A DNA stretch of 7,620 bases from an uncultured Eubacteriales bacterium. Its GTDB lineage: Bacteria; Bacillota; Clostridia; Oscillospirales; Oscillospiraceae. Under the pieces are notes generated by a model. That model made no database searches, was not told where the DNA came from, and saw only the letters and a list, made by a program, of their open reading frames with translations. The translations under genes and the position numbers were made by a program. Position 1 is the stretch's first letter. Every line of letters starts with the position of its first letter. Of this stretch, positions 1-7,458 are shown piece by piece. The stretch lies in the NCBI GenBank assembly GCA_949744025.1, contig CATJWA010000338.1, positions 1 to 7,620 of the forward strand, read 5' to 3'.

Positions 1-681
1 CTCGGGCTCGGGCGCGCCGCGAAGGACTATTACGTATTCGCCGCGAGGGGCGGTTTGCTCGTACATTTCCAGCGCTCCGGAGACGGTGGTCCGGATTATC
101 TCCTCGTGGAGCTTTGTCAGCTCGCGGCAGAGGGTCAGGTCACGGTCTCCAAAGGTATCAAGAAAGTCGCTGAGCGTGCGCAGGAGCTTGTGGGGCGCCT
201 CGTAGAATATCATGGTGCGGCGCTCGGAGCGAAGCTGCTCGAGGTGTTCCCTGCGGCTTTTCGAGGATGTGGAAAGAAACCCTTCGAAGCAAAACCGCTG
301 CGTCGGAAGTCCGGACAGCGCCAGCGCCGTGACAAGCGCACTCGGCCCCGGCGCACAGCTTACCGTCACACCGTGCTCGGCACAGCGGCGCACTATATCC
401 TCGCCGGGGTCGGAGATTGCCGGCATTCCCGCGTCGGTCACCAGCGCGCAGCTCTCACCCGCCAGAAGGCGAGCCAGCAGCTTTTCTCCCATCTCCGCTC
501 TGTTGTGCTCGAAATAACAGATGAGCGGTTTTTTTATCTCAAAATGGTTAAGCAGCCTGAGCGTAACGCGCGTATCCTCCGCGGCGATAAAGTCCACCTG
601 ACGCAGAACCTCCTGCGCGCGAGGTGTAAGGTCGCCCAAATTGCCTATAGGCGTGCCCACCAGGTAAAGTGTTCCTGCCAT
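1..681 (-). CDS. rsmI: 16S rRNA (cytidine(1402)-2'-O)-methyltransferase RsmI, 3' end cut by window edge
   Basis: RsmI adds a 2'-O-methyl group to C1402 in the decoding centre of 16S rRNA using S-adenosylmethionine. The ATG is at 681-679, and the frame stays open for 227 codons to base 1. Family members usually run to about 275-290 residues, so the last fifth lies outside the window. The N-terminus MAGTLYLVGTPIGNLGDLT is the tetrapyrrole-methylase-fold signature. It is followed by AEDTR (about residues 34-38), TDAGMPAISDPG (about 83-94), APGPSALVTAL (about 110-120) and FYEAPHKL (about 161-168), all conserved in RsmI. The usual GFLP motif reads GFLS here. An AGGAG site inside the end of the upstream methyltransferase gene supports this start. 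That gene stops only 4 nt before it, so the two are probably translated together. Identification is by motif recognition and is firm. Confidence 0.96.
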   Translation of the reverse strand, partial: MAGTLYLVGTPIGNLGDLTPRAQEVLRQVDFIAAEDTRVTLRLLNHFEIKKPLICYFEHNRAEMGEKLLARLLAGESCALVTDAGMPAISDPGEDIVRRCAEHGVTVSCAPGPSALVTALALSGLPTQRFCFEGFLSTSSKSRREHLEQLRSERRTMIFYEAPHKLLRTLSDFLDTFGDRDLTLCRELTKLHEEIIRTTVSGALEMYEQTAPRGEYVIVLRGAPEPE

Positions 682-685
682 ATTT

Positions 686-1396
686 TCAGCTCCTGTGATA
701 AATTTCTCTGACTTCCGAAGAATCGTTCCCATTGCCGTCGGTGAGTATAAGCGGCGGCTCAATGGTCAGGGAGGACTTCCCCCCGCGGCGGCCCTCGACA
801 AGCACCAGGTTCGGCGCTGTGCTGAGCCTGTGCTGTACCATGCGAAGGCGCTTCGGCTCCATACCGCAGCGCGTCATAGTGCAGAAAATCTCCGAAAGGC
901 GCTCCGGGCGGTGCACCAAGGCGAAGCTGCCGCCCCAGCGGCAGAGGTATTTCGCCGCTGTGCAGAGGTCCTCAAGGGTGCAGAACCGCTCGTCCCGCGC
1001 CGCGGCACGGCTGTCATCCGGCGCGGTTATGCCGCTGTTTCCCGAAAAATACGGCGGATTGGATATCACCAGGTCAAAGCTTCCCGCGGGAAAAAGCTCA
1101 CGGTGCTCGCGCAGGTCTGCACAGAGGATGCCTCCGGCGTCATAGCCGTTTTCCTCCATGTTCTCCCTGCACAGCGCGGCCGACTCGGCCTGAAGCTCAA
1201 CACCGCAGATACGCGCCGCAGGCCGCGCGGCACTCAACAGCACTGTAAGCACCCCCGCGCCGCAGCCGAGGTCGATTATATTTTCCCCACGAATCCCGCG
1301 CGCAAACGCCGCCAGCAGCACCGAGTCCGTAGAAAGCCGGAACCCGCCCTGCCGAAACCTCGGTCCTCCTGGCCACAATTCGTCAAATCCGTCCAA
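686..1396 (-). CDS. trmN6: tRNA1(Val) (adenine(37)-N6)-methyltransferase family protein (TrmN6/YabB type), TTG start
   Basis: This is a class I SAM-dependent methyltransferase of 236 residues. Motif I (DLGCGAG, residues 42-48) binds SAM. Motif IV (NPPY, 113-116) is the catalytic signature of enzymes that methylate exocyclic amino groups of adenine or of glutamine. The N-terminus RFRQGGFRLSTDSVLLAAF matches the TrmN6/YfiC/YabB family, where the F-x-Q...D-x-x-L-L segment precedes the Rossmann domain. The likely role is N6-methylation of A37 in a tRNA, but the substrate is inferred from the family only. The start codon is TTG (1396-1394), with GGAGG 5 nt upstream and no better ATG nearby. The gene lies directly upstream of rsmI. 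Bacillus has the same pair (yabB...rsmI) with the small GIY-YIG gene yazA between them, and that gene is absent here. Confidence 0.9.
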   Translation of the reverse strand: MDGFDELWPGGPRFRQGGFRLSTDSVLLAAFARGIRGENIIDLGCGAGVLTVLLSAARPAARICGVELQAESAALCRENMEENGYDAGGILCADLREHRELFPAGSFDLVISNPPYFSGNSGITAPDDSRAAARDERFCTLEDLCTAAKYLCRWGGSFALVHRPERLSEIFCTMTRCGMEPKRLRMVQHRLSTAPNLVLVEGRRGGKSSLTIEPPLILTDGNGNDSSEVREIYHRS

Positions 1397-1401
1397 ATAA
1401 A

Positions 1402-1406
1402 CCTCC
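1402..1406 (-). promoter_or_regulatory. Ribosome-binding site deciding the TTG start of trmN6
   Basis: On the minus strand the sequence GGGGGAGG is followed by TTTAT and then TTG. GGAGG at a 5-nt spacing is a strong Shine-Dalgarno match. It is the reason for accepting the non-ATG start of the methyltransferase, since no in-frame ATG with a comparable site is seen. Confidence 0.75.
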
Positions 1407-1415
1407 CCCTCCCGC

Positions 1416-1488
1416 GCCTTCGCGGCCGCAGGCCCGCGAACAGCCCTTTACCCACCGCCGCCTTTGCGGCCTAAAGGCTGCAAACAGC
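1416..1488. repeat. Degenerate direct repeat, two 29-nt copies with a 44-bp period
   Basis: The copies at 1416-1444 and 1460-1488 share the framework GCCTTYGCGGCC...GC-AACAGC and match at 22 of 29 positions by eye. Each copy can fold locally. In the second, GCCGC-CTTT-GCGGC (1457-1470) sits inside an outer stem formed by CAGCCCTTTA (1441-1450) and TAAAGGCTG (1472-1480), with one bulged base. Confidence 0.5.
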
Positions 1489-1535
1489 GCCTCGCAGAGT
1501 TTCGCGCATGCAGTGCCGCGAAATAAAATCAAATC

Positions 1536-1566
1536 ATTTTTCCGGTGGCATGTACGCCGGAAAAAT
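1536..1566. repeat. Inverted repeat, 12-bp stem
   Basis: ATTTTTCCGGTG (1536-1547) pairs with CGCCGGAAAAAT (1555-1566) around a 7-nt loop, GCATGTA, with one G-T wobble. Read on the minus strand, the stem is followed by a T-rich stretch (TGATTTGATTTTATTT without its first base), so it could end a transcript running towards trmN6. It could equally be one of several local repeats of no known function. Confidence 0.55.
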
Positions 1567-1592
1567 TCCTATCGCAAAGCGCGCGTCGCAGT

Positions 1593-1629
1593 GTCCAGTC
1601 CCCGCCCGCAGAGTGGGTGGGGACTGGAC
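1593..1629. repeat. Inverted repeat, 15-bp stem
   Basis: GTCCAGTCCCCGCCC (1593-1607) is complementary to GGGTGGGGACTGGAC (1615-1629), with one G-T wobble and a 7-nt loop, GCAGAGT. No T-run follows on either strand, which argues against a simple intrinsic terminator and for a structural or mobile-repeat origin. Confidence 0.65.
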
Positions 1630-1700
1630 CAAGGCGCAGAGCGAAGCGCCCATCGCGCCATCGTGCAAAGCACGGGGCGCCAACGTTCCTATAAATCCCC

Positions 1701-1738
1701 AAATTATAAGCCGTCGCCCAAGCGGCGGCTTATAATTT
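1701..1738. repeat. Inverted repeat, 17-bp stem with tetraloop
   Basis: AAATTATAAGCCG (1701-1713) is perfectly complementary to CGGCTTATAATTT (1726-1738). Four more inner pairs (TCGC with GCGG, one wobble) close a CCAA loop, giving a 17-bp stem in 38 nt. The arms have an AT-rich outer part and a GC-rich inner part, like the neighbouring hairpin at 1746-1790. The two may be a terminator pair or related intergenic elements. Confidence 0.7.
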
Positions 1739-1745
1739 AAAATTC

Positions 1746-1790
1746 TCAAATTGATAAAGGGGCGGTAAAACCGCCCCTTTATCAATTTGA
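1746..1790 (-). terminator. Likely terminator of the ferredoxin gene, 20-bp perfect stem
   Basis: Bases 1746-1765 and 1771-1790 are perfectly complementary over 20 bp around a 5-nt loop (TAAAA on the plus strand). The core is GGGGCGG/CCGCCCC. The stem begins 5 nt after the ferredoxin stop codon. The sequence after it on the minus strand (GAATTTTAAATTATAAG) is T-rich rather than a clean T-run, so termination is inferred mainly from position and stem strength. Confidence 0.7.
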
Positions 1791-1795
1791 TGTAC

Positions 1796-1966
1796 TCACT
1801 CAGCGGAGATGCAGCCCATGGGACATGCGTCCTCGCAGGCGCCGCAGTCAACGCAGGCGCCGGAAATAACATAGCGGCCCAGGTTATCGTCCATGGCGAT
1901 AGCGCCGGCCGGACATGTCTCGCTGCAGCTTCCGCAGGCGACACAGCTGTCACTGATTACATGCAT
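1796..1966 (-). CDS. Small 2[4Fe-4S] ferredoxin
   Basis: This is a 56-residue bacterial-type ferredoxin, a soluble low-potential electron carrier used with oxidoreductases such as pyruvate:ferredoxin oxidoreductase or hydrogenases in anaerobes. Two CxxCxxCxxxCP motifs are complete: C8-C11-C14-C18-P19 and C38-C41-C44-C48-P49. Each cluster takes three cysteines from one motif and one from the other. An extra cysteine, C52, lies near the C-terminus. The start at 1966 (MHVISDSCVACG) is preferred because AGGAGG lies 8 nt upstream. A longer in-frame start near 2017 would add 17 residues and would read through that ribosome-binding site. The gene is monocistronic, with its own promoter at 2016-2043 and a hairpin after the stop, and it is divergent from ctsR. 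The redox partner cannot be told from context. Confidence 0.95.
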   Translation of the reverse strand: MHVISDSCVACGSCSETCPAGAIAMDDNLGRYVISGACVDCGACEDACPMGCISAE

Positions 1967-2015
1967 GATGGTTTCCTCCTTATTTTTCCCCATATCGGGG
2001 CTCTTGACGATAATC

Positions 2016-2043
2016 ATTTTATCATATAATTTTCGATTGTCAA
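2016..2043 (-). promoter_or_regulatory. Probable sigma-A promoter of the ferredoxin gene
   Basis: On the minus strand a perfect TTGACA (2043-2038) is followed after 16 nt by TAAAAT (2021-2016). Transcription would start near 2009, leaving a leader of about 40 nt that includes the AGGAGG site. The leader also carries a small CCCC-GATAT-GGGG palindrome (1988-2000). Confidence 0.7.
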
Positions 2044-2149
2044 ATTCAAATTATGACCAAATCCGACTTTTATTGAAATCAGCATGAAAAACTGCGAAAA
2101 GCTTCAAAAAAGAGAGCTTGAGTGAGCTGTTTCAAGCCGCTTGGGCCTC

Positions 2150-2203
2150 AATAGTCAGGAAAGGTCAAAACCAAAATTGATATTTTGACCTTTCCTGACT
2201 ATT
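2150..2203. repeat. Perfect 21-bp inverted repeat carrying divergent CtsR half-sites, overlapping the ctsR promoter
   Basis: Bases 2150-2170 and 2183-2203 are perfectly complementary over 21 bp around a 12-nt spacer, CCAAAATTGATA. The left arm contains the heptad AGGTCAA (2162-2168) and the right arm its reverse complement (2185-2191). In both arms the heptad sits in the same 11-mer, GAAAGGTCAAA, that recurs at 2223-2233 in the canonical operator. The right arm fills the spacer of the ctsR promoter and overlaps its -10 box. The repeat could be a palindromic extension of the operator, a cruciform or RNA hairpin, or an upstream terminator, although no T-run follows. Confidence 0.75.
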
Positions 2204-2205
2204 AT
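2177..2205 (+). promoter_or_regulatory. Probable sigma-A promoter of ctsR-mcsA-clpC
   Basis: TTGATA (2177-2182) and TATTAT (2200-2205) are separated by 17 nt, a good sigma-A match. Transcription would start near 2212, just before the CtsR operator, leaving a leader of about 50 nt. The -35 box lies in the loop of the 21-bp inverted repeat, and most of the -10 box lies in its right arm. Confidence 0.65.
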
Positions 2206-2215
2206 ATAAACATGA

Positions 2216-2232
2216 AGGTCAAGAAAGGTCAA
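2216..2232 (+). promoter_or_regulatory. CtsR operator (tandem heptads)
   Basis: AGGTCAA-GAA-AGGTCAA is a direct repeat of the CtsR heptad with the canonical 3-nt spacer, matching the known consensus (A/G)GTCAAANAN(A/G)GTCAAA. It lies just after the predicted transcription start of the operon whose first gene encodes CtsR, so it is the expected site of autorepression. Bound CtsR dimer would block initiation until heat or other stress releases it. Confidence 0.92.
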
Positions 2233-2260
2233 ATACTATTGGCCGAGTAGGGGTGAGAAA

Positions 2261-2716
2261 ATGGCGACAAGTGATTTGATAGCCAGCTTTATTCTTCAGG
2301 CGATTGAGGATTCAAACGGCTTTGCCGAGCTGCAGCGCTCGGCGCTGGCAGAGATGTTCTCCTGCGTCCCCAGCCAGATAAATTATGTTATCTCCACGCG
2401 CTTTTCCCCTGAGCGGGGATACGTCGTGGAAAGCCGCAGGGGAGGCGGGGGCTACATTCGCATAAGCCGCGTGCGCCAGAGTCCGCGCGAGCTTATCATG
2501 CACACCGTCAACTCCGTCGGAAGCAGTCTCGATTTTGCAACCGCCTCCGCTTTCGTTTCAAACATATACGAAACGGGTATCATAGATAAGCAGACGGCCC
2601 GATTAATTCTCGCCGCCGTCGGAGACAAGGCGCTGCGCCCCATATCCCCATCCGGACGTGACACCGTGCGGGCCTCGATTTTCAAGCAGCTAATGATAAA
2701 TCTCATCAGCGAGTAA
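2261..2716 (+). CDS. ctsR: Transcriptional repressor CtsR (class III heat-shock regulator)
   Basis: CtsR is a dimeric winged-helix repressor of clp genes in Firmicutes. The product has 151 residues, the usual size. The N-terminal part carries the diagnostic block CVPSQINYVISTRF (35-48), then ERGYVVESRRGGGGYIRI (51-68). In this block the tetraglycine loop (61-64) at the wing tip is the known heat sensor. Arg60, just before it, corresponds to the DNA-contacting arginine that McsB phosphorylates in the Bacillus/Geobacillus proteins. The C-terminal helical domain (about 75-151) mediates dimer or partner contacts. The start has an AGGGGTGA ribosome-binding site 5 nt upstream. It is the first gene of the operon, under a promoter with a tandem CtsR heptad, so autorepression is expected. 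mcsA follows after 33 nt. Confidence 0.96.
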   Translation: MATSDLIASFILQAIEDSNGFAELQRSALAEMFSCVPSQINYVISTRFSPERGYVVESRRGGGGYIRISRVRQSPRELIMHTVNSVGSSLDFATASAFVSNIYETGIIDKQTARLILAAVGDKALRPISPSGRDTVRASIFKQLMINLISE

Positions 2717-2749
2717 TATAAGCTATGCTTCAGAAAGGAAGGTAATACC

Positions 2750-3220
2750 ATGAAATGCAACAAATGCGGAAATAAGGAAGCTGTTTTCTTCTACAGTACT
2801 GACATAAACGGCAAAAAAAGTCAAGGCTGCCTGTGCGCGGACTGCGCGCGTGAGGAGGGCCTTACCAGCCCGCAGGCGGGTTTCGGCTCCTTCGGAGGGC
2901 TGCTCGGTGAAATGTTTTCCGATTTCTTCGCTCCCGAGCGCAGCCTGCTGAGCTCTTTCGGCAGCTTTGGCGCTCCAATCAGGAGTATAATGGCCCCGTC
3001 AATGGCCATACCCGCAGTGAATATCATCTGCGGCGAGAGCGGCTGCGCACAGTGCGGAGAGGCCGAGACACGAATCCCCGCCGACGCGGGACAGGATATA
3101 CGCCGCCGGCGCGAGCTTGAGGCAATAAAGCAGCAGCTTGCCGCCGCGGTAAACACGGAGGACTACGAAAAGGCCGCTGAGCTTCGCGATAAGCTCAGGA
3201 CCATGGAGAAGGACGCTTAA
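2750..3220 (+). CDS. mcsA: McsA-like zinc-finger/UVR-domain protein
   Basis: McsA is a small zinc-binding protein that in Bacillus activates the arginine kinase McsB and links stress sensing to ClpC. This 156-residue product starts MKCNKCGNKEAVFFY. It has C3/C6 and C29/C32 (C27 also nearby), forming the first CxxC...CxxC finger. A UVR helix hairpin (EDYEKAAELRDKL, 137-149) sits at the C-terminus. The second finger, usually two clear CxxC pairs, is reduced to C94, C99 and C102 (CGESGCAQCG). The middle (about 41-90) is rich in Gly, Phe, Ser and Met. The start is supported by AAAGGAAGG upstream. It lies between ctsR and clpC, 23 nt before clpC, where mcsA-mcsB are normally found, and mcsB itself is absent. 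Its role without a local McsB is uncertain; it may act as a ClpC adaptor through the UVR segment (inference). Confidence 0.88.
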   Translation: MKCNKCGNKEAVFFYSTDINGKKSQGCLCADCAREEGLTSPQAGFGSFGGLLGEMFSDFFAPERSLLSSFGSFGAPIRSIMAPSMAIPAVNIICGESGCAQCGEAETRIPADAGQDIRRRRELEAIKQQLAAAVNTEDYEKAAELRDKLRTMEKDA

Positions 3221-3243
3221 ACCGTCCGTAAGGAGATGAGCAC

Positions 3244-5730
<2,487 letters not shown>

Positions 5731-5744
5731 ATAATTCCCGCGCA

Positions 5745-5783
5745 AAAGGGCAAGGCATACCGAAATGGTTTGCATTGCCCTTT
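5745..5783. terminator. Hairpin terminator between convergent clpC and the XRE gene
   Basis: AAAGGGCAA (5745-5753) pairs with TTGCCCTTT (5775-5783). After one mismatch, GCA/TGC and an inner ACC/GGT stem continue towards a GAAAT loop. The stem ends in A/T tracts on both sides, so it could act in both directions. It begins 14 nt after the clpC stop and lies 17 nt beyond the stop of the convergent regulator gene. Confidence 0.75.
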
Positions 5784-5800
5784 CTATACTTTGCAGCCCG

Positions 5801-6313
5801 CTATGACGCCCTCCTACGTGTTAAGCAGACTCCAATGATTGCCCCAATCATGGCAAACGGCGCTGTCCTGACGAACAGCCACTCAAATGCGTGGAGCATT
5901 ACCCCAGCTGCCGCGGCTTCGGGGCTACTGTAATCCCAACCCAGGTAAGAGCTATTTAATAATATCAGGACAGAAAAAACAGCCGATATAAGCGCGCACA
6001 GTGAGATAAAAAGCCAATGGAGCGCTTTTTGCCCCGCTGCTTTTCTGCGCGCAAGCTGGAGATTTATGACCTCAAGCTTCTCGGAAATTGCTCTCAGGTC
6101 GTCAGCCCTCGTCTCGGCGGCGGTTTCTCCCAGCAGCGTGCTTACGGGCGTTTCAAATACCTCTGATACGGAAATGAGCATATCGGCGTCTGGGACCGAC
6201 AGGCCCTGCTCCCATTTGGAGACGGTTTGCCTCACCACGTTCAGCTTGACTGCAAGCTCCTCCTGTGAAAGTCCTTTGGATTTTCTGATTGCCTTGATGT
6301 TTTCACTCAGCAT
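5801..6313 (-). CDS. XRE-family HTH regulator with membrane-spanning C-terminus
   Basis: The protein has 170 residues. Residues 1-60 form a Cro/CI-type helix-turn-helix domain (LSENIKAIRKSKGLSQEELA, then VVRQTVSKWEQGLSVPDADM). A linker with charged, probably helical sequence follows (about 65-95). Then come a clear hydrophobic segment at about 99-119 (LHWLFISLCALISAVFSVLILL) and a second at about 149-164 (TAPFAMIGAIIGVCL) ending in RRR. This HTH-plus-membrane-anchor layout is common in Firmicutes regulators of unknown signal. The start at 6313 is chosen over one 19 codons upstream because GGGAGG lies 9 nt before it and because the HTH fold begins there. It has its own promoter and is convergent with clpC. 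The targets and signal are unknown; no functional link to clpC is shown. Confidence 0.88.
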   Translation of the reverse strand: MLSENIKAIRKSKGLSQEELAVKLNVVRQTVSKWEQGLSVPDADMLISVSEVFETPVSTLLGETAAETRADDLRAISEKLEVINLQLARRKAAGQKALHWLFISLCALISAVFSVLILLNSSYLGWDYSSPEAAAAGVMLHAFEWLFVRTAPFAMIGAIIGVCLTRRRAS

Positions 6314-6337
6314 CGTAAACGGCCTCCCTTCACTGCC

Positions 6338-6366
6338 ATTATAGGGGAGAAAGCCCGACGCGGCAA
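6338..6366 (-). promoter_or_regulatory. Probable promoter of the XRE regulator gene
   Basis: A perfect TATAAT (6343-6338 on the minus strand) lies 17 nt from TTGCCG (6366-6361), a 4-of-6 match to the -35 consensus. The start site would be near 6331, giving a leader of about 18 nt that includes the GGGAGG site. It falls in the 99-nt gap after trmO, suggesting the regulator is transcribed separately. Confidence 0.6.
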
Positions 6367-6412
6367 GCAACGCAAATTAACATTACAGCCCAGTCCTCCC
6401 AACGGCGGTTTT

Positions 6413-7096
6413 TTACTCTATCCCAATCACATACAGAGACTCCCCCTCCACGCGGAACTTTACCTCAAGTCCCGCAAAGGACAGGCCGTAGATGAGCTCG
6501 TGGTTGCTTTGGTAGGACGGGCGCGGGTCGTTTTCAAGCACGCCGAGCAGGGCCTCGCGCTTGTCCTCCGGCACCCGCTCGAGCAGCCCTGTGGGAAAAT
6601 CCACCGCAAGCGTGCGCCGCGCAGTCTCGTCCGTGAAGCCGCCACGGGCATCAGAAACGCAGTCGGCGTAGGCAAGATAGGGCTTGATATCAAATATAGG
6701 CGTGCCGCTGACCAGGTCCGCCCCAGAGACGTGCAGCACAGGGCCGAGAGAGCGCGTCAGCTCCACACACTCGAGCCGGACGCAGGACAGGCCGATTGAG
6801 TTTGGGCGGTAGGGTGAGCGCGTGGCAAAAACTCCAACTCTCCGGTTCCCGCCGAGGCGCGGCGGGCGCACCGTCGGCGACCAGCTTTCGCGCACGGCCT
6901 GCGAAAACTGCCAGATGAGCCATATATGACTGTAGCCGTCCAGTCCGCGCACCGCCTCGGGCACGCGGTATTCCGGTTCAAAAACAATCTCCGCGCGCAG
7001 TGCCTGAACCAGTCCGCTCTGGCGCGGCACACCGAATTTTGTCTGGAAATCGTTTTGTATGCGCGCTATTATTTTCATCTCCACACCCTCGGACAT
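6413..7096 (-). CDS. trmO: tRNA (adenine(37)-N6)-methyltransferase TrmO (TsaA/YaeB family)
   Basis: TrmO methylates the N6 of t6A37 in threonine tRNAs, using SAM and an unusual beta-barrel fold rather than a Rossmann fold. The 227-residue product shows the family landmarks in order: KFGVPRQ (20-26), GLDGYSHIWLIWQF (51-64), the long signature RPPRLGGNRRVGVFATRSPY (77-96) running into RPNSIGLS (97-104), and SGADLVSGTPIFDIKPY (124-140). The C-terminal extension, including DPRPSYQ (190-196), is also typical. The ATG at 7096 is preferred because AAGGAG lies 7 nt upstream. A GTG directly before it (7099) and an in-frame ATG six codons later are alternatives. It is probably transcribed from the promoter at 7140-7168. 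Nothing links it functionally to the regulator downstream. Confidence 0.95.
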   Translation of the reverse strand: MSEGVEMKIIARIQNDFQTKFGVPRQSGLVQALRAEIVFEPEYRVPEAVRGLDGYSHIWLIWQFSQAVRESWSPTVRPPRLGGNRRVGVFATRSPYRPNSIGLSCVRLECVELTRSLGPVLHVSGADLVSGTPIFDIKPYLAYADCVSDARGGFTDETARRTLAVDFPTGLLERVPEDKREALLGVLENDPRPSYQSNHELIYGLSFAGLEVKFRVEGESLYVIGIE

Positions 7097-7139
7097 CACG
7101 ATGCTCCTTCCCCGTTGTATAAATTATATAAATTGCCGC

Positions 7140-7168
7140 ATTATAATTCTCCCATTTTTCGTTGCGAA
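7140..7168 (-). promoter_or_regulatory. Possible promoter of trmO
   Basis: On the minus strand TTCGCA (7168-7163) and a perfect TATAAT (7145-7140) are 17 nt apart. The -35 box lies in the arm of a small palindrome (CGAAAAGAG-CTT-CTCTTTCG, about 7165-7184). The remaining stretch 7169-7302 contains only short palindromes (for example GTATG-TCATAAT-CATAC) and no gene I can support. Confidence 0.45.
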
Positions 7169-7302
7169 AAGAGCTTCTCTTTCGACGGCATACGACAGCA
7201 TTTTTCCCTTCTCGTATGTCATAATCATACTAACGACGGCGTTAATTGCCGAAACAAGGCGTATGTCCGCTTATGCAGTACACGGAAAGGAACGAATGAA
7301 TC

Positions 7303-7458
7303 ATGCAAAACATTTCACGGGAGTACATAATTCTTTTCAACACCATAACTGAAGTGGAGAAAGACCTCCTCAGGCTGCGGGAAAAGCTAATGAGCGCACA
7401 GCAGCTTGCAGAAGATGTCTACATATGTCAACCGTCGGAACCTGCTTCCACGGGTTGA
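7303..7458 (+). CDS. Small hypothetical protein, 51 residues
   Basis: The open frame from ATG 7303 to TGA 7456-7458 encodes MQNISREYIILFNTITEVEK and continues with an amphipathic, charged helix (about 17-38, DLLRLREKLMSAQQLAEDVY) and a short tail. The composition looks like a real helical cytoplasmic protein: alternating hydrophobic and charged residues, no low-complexity Arg/Pro runs. An AAAGGA sequence lies 11 nt upstream, a rather long spacing, and no convincing promoter was found. Its last 31 nt overlap the 3' end of the pseudouridine synthase gene on the opposite strand. I do not recognise a named family. It could be a coiled-coil accessory protein or, less likely, a chance frame. Confidence 0.55.
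   Translation: MQNISREYIILFNTITEVEKDLLRLREKLMSAQQLAEDVYICQPSEPASTG

Larger units (their letters stand above)
1397..1795. other. Hairpin-rich intergenic block without a credible gene
   Basis: About 400 bp separate the start of trmN6 from the end of the ferredoxin gene. Short open frames exist here, but they cross the hairpins, have no good ribosome-binding site and resemble no protein I know. The region holds a degenerate 44-bp-period repeat and at least four strong inverted repeats, listed separately. It also holds weaker palindromes such as GGCGC-AGAGCGAA-GCGCC near 1632-1649 and GTGC-AAA-GCAC near 1664-1674. It could be a cluster of REP-like or MITE-like intergenic repeats, an unrecognised structured leader of trmN6, or stacked terminators. 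No promoter for trmN6 was recognised inside it. Confidence 0.6.

Noticed and set aside
55..711. Plus-strand open frame of 218 codons
   Set aside because: It is the shadow of rsmI; the minus strand gives a clear RsmI protein with conserved motifs and a good ribosome-binding site.
695..1474. Plus-strand open frame of 259 codons
   Set aside because: It is antisense to the TrmN6-type methyltransferase and runs into the hairpin block; Arg/Ala/Pro-rich and without domain signals.
1411..1790. CRISPR array
   Set aside because: The hairpins differ from each other, and the only direct repeat is two degenerate copies with a 44-bp period; there are no regular spacers and no cas genes.
1534..1953. Minus-strand open frame of 139 codons through the ferredoxin gene and hairpins
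   Set aside because: It overlaps the ferredoxin in another frame, crosses two strong hairpins and has no plausible ribosome-binding site or domain.
2150..2203. Terminal inverted repeats of an insertion element
   Set aside because: The arms are only 12 nt apart with nothing between them, and they carry CtsR heptads matching the adjacent operator, so a regulatory reading fits better.
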